Shown here piece after piece: positions 8,501 through 16,336 of a stretch of 39,017 nucleotides of DNA. Position numbers and translations under genes: made by a program. This DNA is from JBHHYU01 sp046757725 (lineage in GTDB: Bacteria; Desulfobacterota; Binatia; UBA9968). The notes below the pieces were generated by a model. The model saw only the letters and a program-made list of their open reading frames with translations, was not told the DNA's origin and made no database searches. Within the stretch, counting starts at the first letter, position 1. Every line of letters starts with the position of its first letter. The stretch spans positions 1 to 39,017 of the forward strand of contig JBHHYU010000016.1 of NCBI GenBank assembly GCA_046757725.1, read 5' to 3'.

Positions 8501-9292
8501 ATGGTAGATATTTCTATGAAGCAGCTCTTGGAAGCTGGGGTCCACTTTGGTCACCAGACCAGTCGTTGGAATCCAAAAATGAAGCCCTATATCTTTGGGG
8601 CGCGTAACGGTATCCATATCATTGATCTTCAGCAAACCGTTACCATGTTCAGGGATGTGGTTAACTTTGTTCGAGAACTGGCGTCGTCTGGCGGACATCT
8701 GCTGTTTGTCGGGACAAAAAAACAGGCTCGAGAGTCAATCAAGGAGGAGGCTGAACGCTGCGGTATGTTTTATGTCCATAATCGCTGGTTGGGGGGTACC
8801 CTCACTAATTTCTCTACGATCCGGCAGAGCATCGAGCGACTCAAAAAGCTTGAAGAGATGGAAGTTGATCCCAAGATTCAAGAGGCTTTAAAAAAGAAAG
8901 AGTTGTTGGGTCTCAGTCGGGAAAAAGAAAAGTTGGAAGAGTCCTTAGGTGGAATCAAGGGGATGAGAAAGCTGCCTGACGCCATTTTCATCATTGATCC
9001 CAACCAAGAAGAGATAGCGGTTCTCGAAGCCAAAAAACTGGGTGTCCCAGTAGTGGCGGTCGTCGATACAAACTGTGACCCAGAAATGGTGGATTACAAA
9101 GTTCCAGGTAACGATGATGCAATCCGAGCTATCCGTCTTTTTTGTGCCGCCGTGGCGGACGCAATGATTGAGGGAAAGGCCCTCCAGGAACAGGCGGTGG
9201 AGAAACAAAAATCTGAGGAGATGGATTCAGAGCAAGCGGCTGTGACTGCAGGTCGCCCGGCGGACGAGAATTCAGCGGCAGGAGGAAGTTAA
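8501..9292 (+). CDS. rpsB: 30S ribosomal protein S2
   Basis: Small-subunit ribosomal protein. It opens with VDISMKQLLEAGVHFGHQTSRWNPKM-type sequence (the S2 signature GVHFGHQTxxWNPKM). It continues with conserved VGTKKQARE, NRWLGGTLTNF and the PDAIFIIDPNQEEIAVLEAKKLGVPVVAVVDTNCDP region. At 263 aa it is of usual length, with an acidic, low-complexity C-terminal tail (about residues 225-263) typical of many lineages. A strong ribosome binding site (aaaggag, 8486-8491) lies 9 nt before ATG. It is the first gene of the rpsB-tsf-pyrH-frr operon, a gene order common to most bacteria. Confidence 0.97.
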   Translation: MVDISMKQLLEAGVHFGHQTSRWNPKMKPYIFGARNGIHIIDLQQTVTMFRDVVNFVRELASSGGHLLFVGTKKQARESIKEEAERCGMFYVHNRWLGGTLTNFSTIRQSIERLKKLEEMEVDPKIQEALKKKELLGLSREKEKLEESLGGIKGMRKLPDAIFIIDPNQEEIAVLEAKKLGVPVVAVVDTNCDPEMVDYKVPGNDDAIRAIRLFCAAVADAMIEGKALQEQAVEKQKSEEMDSEQAAVTAGRPADENSAAGGS

Positions 9293-9297
9293 CTCAG

Positions 9298-9927
9298 ATG
9301 GAAGTTAGCGCGTCTTCGGTTAAAGAGCTCAGAAATAAGACCGGTGCAGGGATGATGAATTGTAAGAAGGCCCTGGCCGAATGTGAAGGTGACATGGAAA
9401 GAGCGGTAGACTATCTACGCCGCAAGGGCCTCGCAGCGGCGGCCAAAAGAGTGGGTCGTGTAACTGCAGAGGGAATGGTCGGGGCATACATTCACGCCGG
9501 GGGAAAAATTGGTGTCCTGGCCGAGCTTAACTGTGAAACGGATTTTGTAGCTCGGACGGCGGAGTTTCAAACTCTGCTAAAAGATATCGCAATGCAGATC
9601 GCAGCCGCAAACCCCCGATACATCCGGTCGGAAGAGGTACCGCCGGAGGAAATGGACAGGGAGCGCGAGATCTATCGTCGTCAAGCGGTGGATCTCGGCA
9701 AACCTGAGAAAGTGGTGGACAAAATTGTGGAAGGAAAGATGGAGCGATTCTATTCTGAGGTTTGTCTCTTGGAGCAAGCTTTTATCAAGGATCCCGATCG
9801 TAAGGTTGGAGATCTGATTCAGGACACTGCGGCTCGGCTTGGGGAAAATATCCAAGTCAGTCGTTTTGTTCGCTATCACCTCGGTGAGGGAGTGGAGGGG
9901 AACGGACCGGGGGGTAAGAATCGATAG
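9298..9927 (+). CDS. tsf: Elongation factor Ts
   Basis: Nucleotide exchange factor for EF-Tu. The N-terminal UBA-like domain with VKELRNKTGAGMMNCKKAL (about 8-26) is the family signature. The second signature, ELNCETDFVARTAEF, lies at about 76-90 and contains the TDFVAR motif that contacts EF-Tu. At 209 aa it is the short form of EF-Ts, as in Thermus and many non-proteobacteria, rather than the roughly 280-aa enterobacterial form. The ribosome binding site ggagg lies in the last codons of rpsB, 5 bp separate the genes, and expression is probably coupled. Confidence 0.96.
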   Translation: MEVSASSVKELRNKTGAGMMNCKKALAECEGDMERAVDYLRRKGLAAAAKRVGRVTAEGMVGAYIHAGGKIGVLAELNCETDFVARTAEFQTLLKDIAMQIAAANPRYIRSEEVPPEEMDREREIYRRQAVDLGKPEKVVDKIVEGKMERFYSEVCLLEQAFIKDPDRKVGDLIQDTAARLGENIQVSRFVRYHLGEGVEGNGPGGKNR

Positions 9928-9937
9928 TTGGCTTCCG

Positions 9938-10678
9938 ATGCATCCCGTGGGTAACGGTAATCTCAAATATAAACGAGTTATCCTGAAGGTAACCGGAGAG
10001 GTGTTAGCCGGAGCGCAGAAGTTCGGAATTGATGGCAAGATGGTTCGGGCGTTTGCTGAGGAGATTAAAGAGATCAAGGAGATGGGCTGTGAGTTGGCGT
10101 TAGTGATCGGAGGAGGTAATATCTTTCGGGGTGCCGAGGCGAGCGCGGAGGGCATGGAGCGGGCGAGTGCCGATACTATGGGGATGTTGGCCACCGTCAT
10201 CAACGGACTGGCCCTTCAGGATGCCCTGGAGAAGATCGGTATTTCCACACGGGTTCTCTCTTCCCTGGAAATGCGGCAAGTCGCAGAACCTTACATTCGG
10301 CGACGGGCAACGCGACATCTGGAAAAAGGCCGGATCGTCATTCTTGCGGGTGGGACGGGCAATCCGTATTTTACCACTGATACTACGGCAAGCCTTCGAG
10401 CCATGGAAATCGGCGCTGAGGTGATTCTTAAGGCTACCAAGGTGGAAGGAGTCTATGATGCGGATCCTCTGAGCCACGAAGGCGCCAAGATGTACGGCAA
10501 TCTGACCTATATCGATGTCCTGAATAAAGAATTGAAGGTCATGGACTCAACGGCGATCTCCCTTTGTATGGATAACCATCTACCCATCATTGTCTTTAAT
10601 ATTATGAAAAAGGGTAACATCAAAAGGGTGGTCTGTGGGGAGGCAATTGGGACCGTTGTGAGCACGGGGGAAAGATGA
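9938..10678 (+). CDS. pyrH: UMP kinase
   Basis: Phosphorylates UMP to UDP in pyrimidine nucleotide synthesis; amino-acid-kinase fold. Seen motifs: KRVILKVTGEVLAG at the N-terminus, IGGGNIFRG for phosphate binding, TTDTTASLRA and VYDADP in the ATP-binding half. The frame is open from 9839, but that start would overlap tsf by 89 bp and add unrelated residues. ATG 9938 gives 246 aa, close to the family length, and lies 10 bp after tsf. The ribosome binding site is weak (a G-rich run near 9910). It overlaps frr by 4 bp (ATGA), implying coupling. Confidence 0.95.
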   Translation: MHPVGNGNLKYKRVILKVTGEVLAGAQKFGIDGKMVRAFAEEIKEIKEMGCELALVIGGGNIFRGAEASAEGMERASADTMGMLATVINGLALQDALEKIGISTRVLSSLEMRQVAEPYIRRRATRHLEKGRIVILAGGTGNPYFTTDTTASLRAMEIGAEVILKATKVEGVYDADPLSHEGAKMYGNLTYIDVLNKELKVMDSTAISLCMDNHLPIIVFNIMKKGNIKRVVCGEAIGTVVSTGER

Positions 10679-11232
10679 ACGAGGCCTTTTTTGCAGAGAT
10701 CCAAAAAGAGATGGAGAAAGCTATCTTGGCCTTTCGGAAGGAACTTGGAAAACTGCGCACCGGGAGAGCTTCAACGGCACTGCTGGAAGGCATCATGGTA
10801 GATTACTATGGGACACAAACTCCTTTAAATCAGTTAGCCAATATGGGAGCGCCGGAGCCCCGTCTCTTGATAGTTCAACCGTATGACGCTGGAGCCATTG
10901 CGAATATTGAAAAAGCGATTCTTAAAGGTGGCCTTGGTTTAACGCCCAACAATGACGGGAAAGTGGTTCGTATTCCAATTCCCGAGTTAACGGAGGAGAG
11001 ACGCAAGGACCTCGTCAAGCATGTAAAAAAACTCGCAGAAGAATTCCGCGTATCAGTACGAAATCATCGCCGGGTGGCCATTGAGAAGCTGAAGGGATTG
11101 GAAAAGAAAAAGGGAATCACTGAAGACGAGCTCAAGCATTGTGAGGTACGCGTTCAGAAACTGACTGATGATTATGCCGGAAAGGTAGACAAGGTGCTGA
11201 AGAACAAGGAAGACGAGATCATGGAGGTCTGA
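10675..11232 (+). CDS. frr: Ribosome recycling factor
   Basis: Splits post-termination ribosomes together with EF-G. The 185-aa length is standard. Recognisable conserved parts are LGKLRTGRAS (about 23-32), VDYYGTQTPLNQLANM (about 43-58), and the C-terminal helix segment with VRNHRRVAIEKLK and DELKHCEVRVQKLTDDY. The RTGRAS segment belongs to domain I, the three-helix bundle. Start ATG 10675 overlaps the pyrH stop codon. It is followed 38 bp later by uppS, consistent with one long transcript. Confidence 0.97.
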   Translation: MNEAFFAEIQKEMEKAILAFRKELGKLRTGRASTALLEGIMVDYYGTQTPLNQLANMGAPEPRLLIVQPYDAGAIANIEKAILKGGLGLTPNNDGKVVRIPIPELTEERRKDLVKHVKKLAEEFRVSVRNHRRVAIEKLKGLEKKKGITEDELKHCEVRVQKLTDDYAGKVDKVLKNKEDEIMEV

Positions 11233-11270
11233 AACACAGGAAACCACGCTTCAGGCATTTTCAAAACCAG

Positions 11271-12056
11271 ATGAACTTAAGGGGCCTAGACAAGAGTCGG
11301 TTGCCCAGGCATGTGGCCATTATTATGGATGGCAACGGACGTTGGGCTAGGTTGAGAGGCAAGAACCGAATCGAGGGACATCGCCGGGGGCGAACTTCGG
11401 TGCGAGCCGTTGTGGAGACAAGCCGGAAGTTGGGCATCCCCTATCTCTCCCTCTATGCCTTTTCAGCAGAGAATTGGTTGCGGCCCAAGGATGAGGTACA
11501 TGCCTTGATGGGACTCCTCGGGCATTACTTGGAGGCAGAAAAACCCAAGATGATGCGCCATGGGATTCGTCTCATGGCCATAGGTGAAAAAAAGCGACTT
11601 CCAGCCACGGTTTTAGGTACCTTAGAACGGGTGGTGAAGGCAACCCGAAAGAACACCGGAATGACCGTCCTACTGGCTCTGAGCTACAGCGGTCGTAATG
11701 ATATCATTGGCATGGTTCAAAAAATTGCTCGCAAGGTGAGTGAAGGAATTTGCGCTATCGAGGACATTGACGAGGAGATGGTCTCTGCTAATATGCAGAC
11801 AAGGACTCTCCCGGATCCGGATCTTCTTATTCGTACGAGTGGTGAGATGCGGATCAGCAATTTCTTTCTTTGGCAAATTTGTTATACGGAACTCTATATC
11901 ACACCCACACTCTGGCCGGATTTTCGGGAACCGAGTTATATTCAGGCCCTTACGGAATATCAACGGCGGCGCAGGAGATTTGGCCGGGCCGATGAGCAGT
12001 TGACGCAGGACTTACCATCCTTTGGCGAGGACCAAAAGCACAAAAAACATGCCTAG
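11271..12056 (+). CDS. uppS: Undecaprenyl diphosphate synthase (cis-prenyltransferase)
   Basis: Builds the C55 lipid carrier for peptidoglycan and glycan synthesis by adding isopentenyl units to farnesyl diphosphate. Signature regions: HVAIIMDGNGRWA (about 14-26) with the catalytic Asp; SLYAFSAENWLRP (about 63-75); and DLLIRTSGEMRISNFFLWQ with the YTELYITPTLWPDF C-terminal motif. Length 261 aa. No obvious ribosome binding site precedes ATG 11271. The end overlaps cdsA. The product is the likely carrier for glycans assembled by the distal glycosyltransferase cluster, though that link is inference. Confidence 0.95.
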   Translation: MNLRGLDKSRLPRHVAIIMDGNGRWARLRGKNRIEGHRRGRTSVRAVVETSRKLGIPYLSLYAFSAENWLRPKDEVHALMGLLGHYLEAEKPKMMRHGIRLMAIGEKKRLPATVLGTLERVVKATRKNTGMTVLLALSYSGRNDIIGMVQKIARKVSEGICAIEDIDEEMVSANMQTRTLPDPDLLIRTSGEMRISNFFLWQICYTELYITPTLWPDFREPSYIQALTEYQRRRRRFGRADEQLTQDLPSFGEDQKHKKHA

Positions 12057-12840
12057 GGTGATCACCGCCCTGGTAGGAATTCCCCTTATAATTCTCATCG
12101 TTGGCTGGGGACTCCCGTGGCAGTTCTCCCTATTGGTTTTTATTGTTACGGTGGTTAGTCTATGGGAATATTTCAGTATGGCGTTTCTCGCTCTCTGGAA
12201 GGAGAGGGCCCTGGGGATATGCGCCGGAAGTTTACTCTCTTTAGGAATTCTCGTTCCCGGCTTCCCCGGACCGGGGCCATGGCTCACTGGGGTGATCGTG
12301 GTTACTTTTTCGACTTATCTTTTTTTTCGCGGTCCACTACAGGAAAGATATCAGCACTTGGGATGGACCCTTATCGGAATGCTTTACATTGGGTATCTTG
12401 TTCCCCATCTGGTCCTTCTCTATCGATCTCCCGATGGAAAGGCATGGGTTTTCTTTGTGCTACTGGTTATTATGGCGGGAGATACGGCGGCGTACTTTGT
12501 TGGGAACCTTCTAGGAAAGAACAAATTAGCGCCTGAAATTAGCCCGGGAAAGACGGTTGAGGGGGCCATCGGTTCCGTTGGGATGAGCATTTTTGCGGGG
12601 CTTGCCGGGTACGGGTTTCTGTTGCCTGCCATGCCCCTAGTGGAGATTCTCTGGCTCTCAGTTGTTTTGTGCATACTCGGTCAGATGGGTGACCTCTTTG
12701 AGTCATGGATAAAGAGAGTTTTCTCGGTCAAGGATTCCGGTAGCCTGCTTCCGGGACATGGCGGTTTGTTAGATCGCATGGATAGTCTTATATTCGCGAT
12801 TGTGTTTATCACCTATTACTTGAGGTTGTTCCATCCATGA
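12049..12840 (+). CDS. cdsA: Phosphatidate cytidylyltransferase
   Basis: Converts phosphatidic acid and CTP to CDP-diacylglycerol, the precursor of membrane phospholipids. Multi-spanning membrane protein with about seven or eight hydrophobic segments. The C-terminal CdsA signature is clear: SWIKRVFSVKDSGSLLPGHG followed by GLLDRMDS (about residues 220-250). The start is taken as ATG 12049 (MPRVITALVG), overlapping uppS by 8 bp. A TTG at 12022 would add nine charged residues and is possible. It overlaps dxr by 4 bp (ATGA). Confidence 0.94.
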   Translation: MPRVITALVGIPLIILIVGWGLPWQFSLLVFIVTVVSLWEYFSMAFLALWKERALGICAGSLLSLGILVPGFPGPGPWLTGVIVVTFSTYLFFRGPLQERYQHLGWTLIGMLYIGYLVPHLVLLYRSPDGKAWVFFVLLVIMAGDTAAYFVGNLLGKNKLAPEISPGKTVEGAIGSVGMSIFAGLAGYGFLLPAMPLVEILWLSVVLCILGQMGDLFESWIKRVFSVKDSGSLLPGHGGLLDRMDSLIFAIVFITYYLRLFHP

Positions 12841-14009
12841 AGTCGATTGTTATTCTTGGCTCTACAGGGTCAATCGGAGTCAGTACCCTTGACCTGGTCC
12901 GGCGCTTTCCCGGCGAATTTAGGGTTCGGGGTTTAGTTGCCGGTCGCAACCTAAAGCTCCTTGCCTTGCAGGTACGGGAGTTTTCCCCAGATCGTGTTAG
13001 CGTTAGTGAAAAAGAGGGAATCCCACTCCTACGCAAACTGGTCGGAACACGGAGACCGGAGATCTCTTGGGGGGAGAGGGGAGCAGCCCGGGTAGCCGCG
13101 GCTCGTGGTGTAGACGTTGTCGTAGCGGCCATCGTTGGAGGTGCAGGTTTAGTGCCTACGTTGGCGGCAGTCCGTGCTGGGAAAGAGGTGGCTCTCGCCA
13201 ACAAAGAGGCCTTGGTGATGGCCGGAGAAATTTTTGTGCAGGAGGCCGGAAAAACCGGTGCCCGGCTTCTCCCCGTAGACAGTGAGCACAGTGCCATTTT
13301 TCAATGTCTGCAGGGGAATCACCGGGCAGAGGTGGAACGGATTATTCTCACGGCCTCGGGGGGCCCCTTCCTCCGTAATTCGCTTAGGAGCTTAAATCAT
13401 GTTAGTGTAAAGCAGGCGCTAAAGCACCCTAACTGGAAAATGGGACCAAAGATTACTGTGGATTCAGCCACCATGATGAACAAGGGATTGGAAGTGGTCG
13501 AGGCGCGATGGCTGTTTAACATGAAGCCATCCCAGGTAGAGGTGATGGTCCATCCGCAGAGCATTGTTCATTCCATGGTACGCTACCAGGATGGCTCGGT
13601 CATGGCACAGCTGGGGATCCCGGACATGCGCATACCGATTGCCTATGCACTTTCGTATCCTCATCGGCTCAAAATGAACTGGCGGCCGCTAGAATTAACT
13701 CGGCTAGGTGAGCTGACTTTCCTTCCGGCTGAAAAAAAAAGGTACCCTGCTCTTAACCTAGCCTATCAGGCTTTAGATGCAGGAGGGACGATGCCTGCAG
13801 TTTTGAATGCCGCCAATGAGATGGCGGTGGCCGCTTTTTTGGAAAAGCGTATCGGTTTTCGTGACATCCACCGAGTGATTGAGAAGACAATGGCGGCGCA
13901 TACAAACACGGATCCTACAGAGGTGGAGGAGATATTAGAAAAAGATCGGTGGGCACGGGAGAAATCCGCGTCTCTCATAGAGGGGAAACCTATATGGAGC
14001 CGGCATTAA
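12837..14009 (+). CDS. dxr: 1-deoxy-D-xylulose 5-phosphate reductoisomerase
   Basis: Second enzyme of the MEP isoprenoid pathway: NADPH-dependent rearrangement and reduction of DXP to MEP. The NADPH-binding motif LGSTGSIGVSTLDLV is at residues 7-21. LANKEALVMAG (about 120-130), the metal ligands in PVDSEHSAIFQ (about 145-156), the flexible-loop SGGPF and the HPNWKMGPKITVDSATMMNKGLE stretch are all present. The 390-aa length fits. It supplies isopentenyl diphosphate precursors for the uppS reaction two genes upstream. Start ATG 12837 overlaps the cdsA stop. Confidence 0.97.
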   Translation: MKSIVILGSTGSIGVSTLDLVRRFPGEFRVRGLVAGRNLKLLALQVREFSPDRVSVSEKEGIPLLRKLVGTRRPEISWGERGAARVAAARGVDVVVAAIVGGAGLVPTLAAVRAGKEVALANKEALVMAGEIFVQEAGKTGARLLPVDSEHSAIFQCLQGNHRAEVERIILTASGGPFLRNSLRSLNHVSVKQALKHPNWKMGPKITVDSATMMNKGLEVVEARWLFNMKPSQVEVMVHPQSIVHSMVRYQDGSVMAQLGIPDMRIPIAYALSYPHRLKMNWRPLELTRLGELTFLPAEKKRYPALNLAYQALDAGGTMPAVLNAANEMAVAAFLEKRIGFRDIHRVIEKTMAAHTNTDPTEVEEILEKDRWAREKSASLIEGKPIWSRH

Positions 14010-14041
14010 CTGAACTAATTAACCTTTTAGGAGACTAGCCA

Positions 14042-15112
14042 ATGGTAACACTCGCTTATGCTGTTGTATCCGCCATCGTAGGGTTGGGGGTTCTGGTTTT
14101 TATCCACGAGTTCGGCCATTTTCTTGTAGCTAAGATGTCTGGAGTAGGAGTTCTGACTTTCTCCCTAGGTTTTGGGCCAAAGCTCTTGGTCAAGAAGGTT
14201 GGAGAAACTGAATACGCTCTGAGCGCCCTTCCCCTGGGTGGGTATGTCAAAATGGTGGGGGAAGATCCTGAAGAAGATGTAAAGGCAGTGGATATCGCAA
14301 AATCCTTTTCACATCAGGGACTTGCCAAACGGATAGCCATTGTAGCCGCGGGTCCGCTATCTAATCTCCTCCTGGCGGTGGCTATCTTTTTCTGGGCTTT
14401 TACGGTCTATGGAGTTCCTGTTTTGACGAACGAAGTAGGAGGCGTGAAGCCCAATTTTCCGGCGGCTCGGGCGGGGATAGAAAAGGGAGACCTTATTGTG
14501 AGCGTAGATGGCCGACCTATAAACAATTGGCAGGAACTGGCGAAACGCATCCAGTCCAGTCACGGAAAGGCTTTGATCTTTCAAGTTGAACGGGACAACC
14601 GGCCAATACAGATCACTGTCCAACCGATGAAAAAGAAAGGAAAAAGTTTTTTTGGGGAGGAAATAGATATCTGGGTCGTTGGTGTGACCAGCAGTAAGGC
14701 GTTTTTCGAAAAGAGTTCCCCTTCGGTCGCCGTGGGTAAGGCTTTCTATAAAACCGGCGAGTGGAGTCGTATCACTTTGATTGCGATTTACAAGATGATC
14801 AAAGGTGATGTTTCTCGTAAGAGTATTGGAGGACCCATTCTGATTGCGCAGGTGGCAGGGCAGCAAGCACAAGAGGGGCTCCGGAGTTTTCTCATGCTTA
14901 TTGCGGTGCTAAGTATTAACCTCGGGGTCTTGAATCTTTTGCCTGTACCGGTGCTCGATGGAGGGCATCTCTTGTTTTTTGTTATCGAACTCCTCCTCGG
15001 TCGGCCGGTTAAACTCCAGGTTCGCGAGAGGGCGCAACAGGTGGGCCTTTTTGTCTTGATCCTTGTTATGGTGTTCGCATCCTACAATGATATTAGTAGG
15101 TTTTTTGAGTAA
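14042..15112 (+). CDS. rseP: RseP-type site-2 zinc metalloprotease
   Basis: Intramembrane protease of the M50 family that cleaves anti-sigma factors and remnant signal peptides. The zinc-binding HEFGH is in the first membrane helix (about residues 22-26) and the second catalytic motif NLLPVPVLDGGH is near residue 300. One PDZ domain (about 125-200) is visible between them with GIEKGDLIVSVDGRPI. The 356-aa length matches the single-PDZ form found outside gamma-proteobacteria, which have two PDZ domains. The ribosome binding site taggaga is well spaced before ATG 14042. Its place after dxr is the widely conserved order. Confidence 0.95.
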   Translation: MVTLAYAVVSAIVGLGVLVFIHEFGHFLVAKMSGVGVLTFSLGFGPKLLVKKVGETEYALSALPLGGYVKMVGEDPEEDVKAVDIAKSFSHQGLAKRIAIVAAGPLSNLLLAVAIFFWAFTVYGVPVLTNEVGGVKPNFPAARAGIEKGDLIVSVDGRPINNWQELAKRIQSSHGKALIFQVERDNRPIQITVQPMKKKGKSFFGEEIDIWVVGVTSSKAFFEKSSPSVAVGKAFYKTGEWSRITLIAIYKMIKGDVSRKSIGGPILIAQVAGQQAQEGLRSFLMLIAVLSINLGVLNLLPVPVLDGGHLLFFVIELLLGRPVKLQVRERAQQVGLFVLILVMVFASYNDISRFFE

Positions 15113-15213
15113 TTCACGTCAGGACGGCGCTCAGGCGTCAGTTGTTAGCCTTTCGTTGATACGAGGAAAGGGGGAATGTCCCATCCTACGTTGCCAACCG
15201 TTGAAAGTTTAAT

Positions 15214-15954
15214 ATGAAAATTCTCGGGATCGACACGGCCACGGCTACCGCGAGTGCCGCCTTGGTAGAACAAGGAAAGGTTATCTTGGAGGAAGTAGGG
15301 GGGGGTAACATTGATGGCGAATCTTCTCCCTTTAAGAAAGTTCGGGCGAACCACGCAGCGACCCTGCTACCACTACTCGAAGGGCTTCTCCAAAAGGTTG
15401 CTCTTTCGTTACCTGAGATATCTGCCCTAGCTGTTTCAATAGGTCCAGGCTCCTTCACCGGACTTCGCATCGGACTCAGTACCGTGAAAGGTCTTGCCTA
15501 CGGATGGGAGATCCCGGTGGTTGGAGTTTCGACGTTACTTGCAGTGGCACATCGGGTGACGGGCTGGGAGGGATTGATCTGTCCCTTGCTCGATGCCCGG
15601 AAAAAGGAGGTTTATGCCGCGCTATTTCGTAGTAGAGGTGATGTGGTTGAGCGCCTTATCGAAGACGCGGTTTTATCTCCCGAGAGAATTATCGAGGATG
15701 TTCGATCCCGTAGCAGCCATGGGTCCTGTCTCTTTATTGGGGATGGTGCCACAGCTTACGAACATTTGATAAAAAAGGTTTTAGGGGAGAGTTCCCTCGT
15801 AACCATGGGCGAGCGTTACCCTTCAATAGCCTCTGCAGTTGCCCGGTTGGCAGAAGGAATAGTTCAAAAGCGGGGATTCCATACGCAGAACGAACTGATC
15901 CCGCTGTATCTCAGGTCTTCAGAAGCCGAGGTCAAAAGCGGGTTAACTATTTGA
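15214..15954 (+). CDS. tsaB: TsaB, tRNA t6A37 synthesis protein
   Basis: Non-catalytic partner of TsaD in making threonylcarbamoyladenosine at position 37 of ANN-decoding tRNAs. The actin-like ATPase fold starts with MKILGIDTATATASAALV. The conserved IGPGSFTGLRIGLSTVKGLAY is at about residues 75-95 and PLLDARKKEVYAALF near 125-139. The 246-aa length is normal. It stands 101 bp after rseP with no clear promoter. A short T-run follows shortly after its stop (15965-15973) without a good stem. Confidence 0.94.
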   Translation: MKILGIDTATATASAALVEQGKVILEEVGGGNIDGESSPFKKVRANHAATLLPLLEGLLQKVALSLPEISALAVSIGPGSFTGLRIGLSTVKGLAYGWEIPVVGVSTLLAVAHRVTGWEGLICPLLDARKKEVYAALFRSRGDVVERLIEDAVLSPERIIEDVRSRSSHGSCLFIGDGATAYEHLIKKVLGESSLVTMGERYPSIASAVARLAEGIVQKRGFHTQNELIPLYLRSSEAEVKSGLTI

Positions 15955-15974
15955 AAAATTAGGGCTTTTTTTCG

Positions 15975-16003
15975 TTGACAAAAGAGCAGCGGTGGGATAA
16001 ATT
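15975..16003 (+). promoter_or_regulatory. Sigma-70-type promoter for the ilv operon
   Basis: TTGACA (15975-15980, perfect -35), a 17-bp spacer and TAAATT (15998-16003) lie 88 bp before the DUF465 gene, in the only gap between tsaB and ilvBN. No leader peptide rich in branched-chain residues or attenuator hairpin was seen. Confidence 0.65.
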
Positions 16004-16090
16004 GTCTTGCCTAAGTTTATACCGATTGCGAGAGAAATGGATGCTAGGATGTGGAAAAGAGTTCAAAAGGATGAATAAGGAGGCTCTCAT

Positions 16091-16336
16091 ATGGATACAA
16101 GAGAAGAAAAGTTTATCGTCTCTTTATTGGGCAAGGATGCAGAGCTGAAAAAATATTATGAAGAGCATCAGGATCTGGAAAAGAAACTTCTAGGCTACCA
16201 ACATAAATCTTATCTAACGCCGCGAGAGGAAATCGAAAAGAAGAGGCTTCAAAAACTCAAGCTTATTGGGAAAGATAAAATCATGGAGATCCTCGGACGA
16301 TATCGGCCTGCAGGGAGGCAAAGGGAAGCGCAATGA
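16091..16336 (+). CDS. DUF465 (YdcH-like) small protein
   Basis: An 81-aa helical, highly charged protein. The core EEHQDLEKKLLGYQHKSYLTPREEIEKKRLQKLKLIGKDKIMEIL pattern, read in parts, matches the DUF465/YdcH family: a 'EHxxLExxL' start, 'YLTPxEExExKRLxKxKLxxKDKI' end. The family's function is unsettled. It has an excellent ribosome binding site (aaggagg, 16077-16083) and overlaps ilvB by 4 bp (ATGA), so it is probably translated with the acetolactate synthase genes. Whether it acts in branched-chain amino acid synthesis cannot be told. Confidence 0.85.
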   Translation: MDTREEKFIVSLLGKDAELKKYYEEHQDLEKKLLGYQHKSYLTPREEIEKKRLQKLKLIGKDKIMEILGRYRPAGRQREAQ

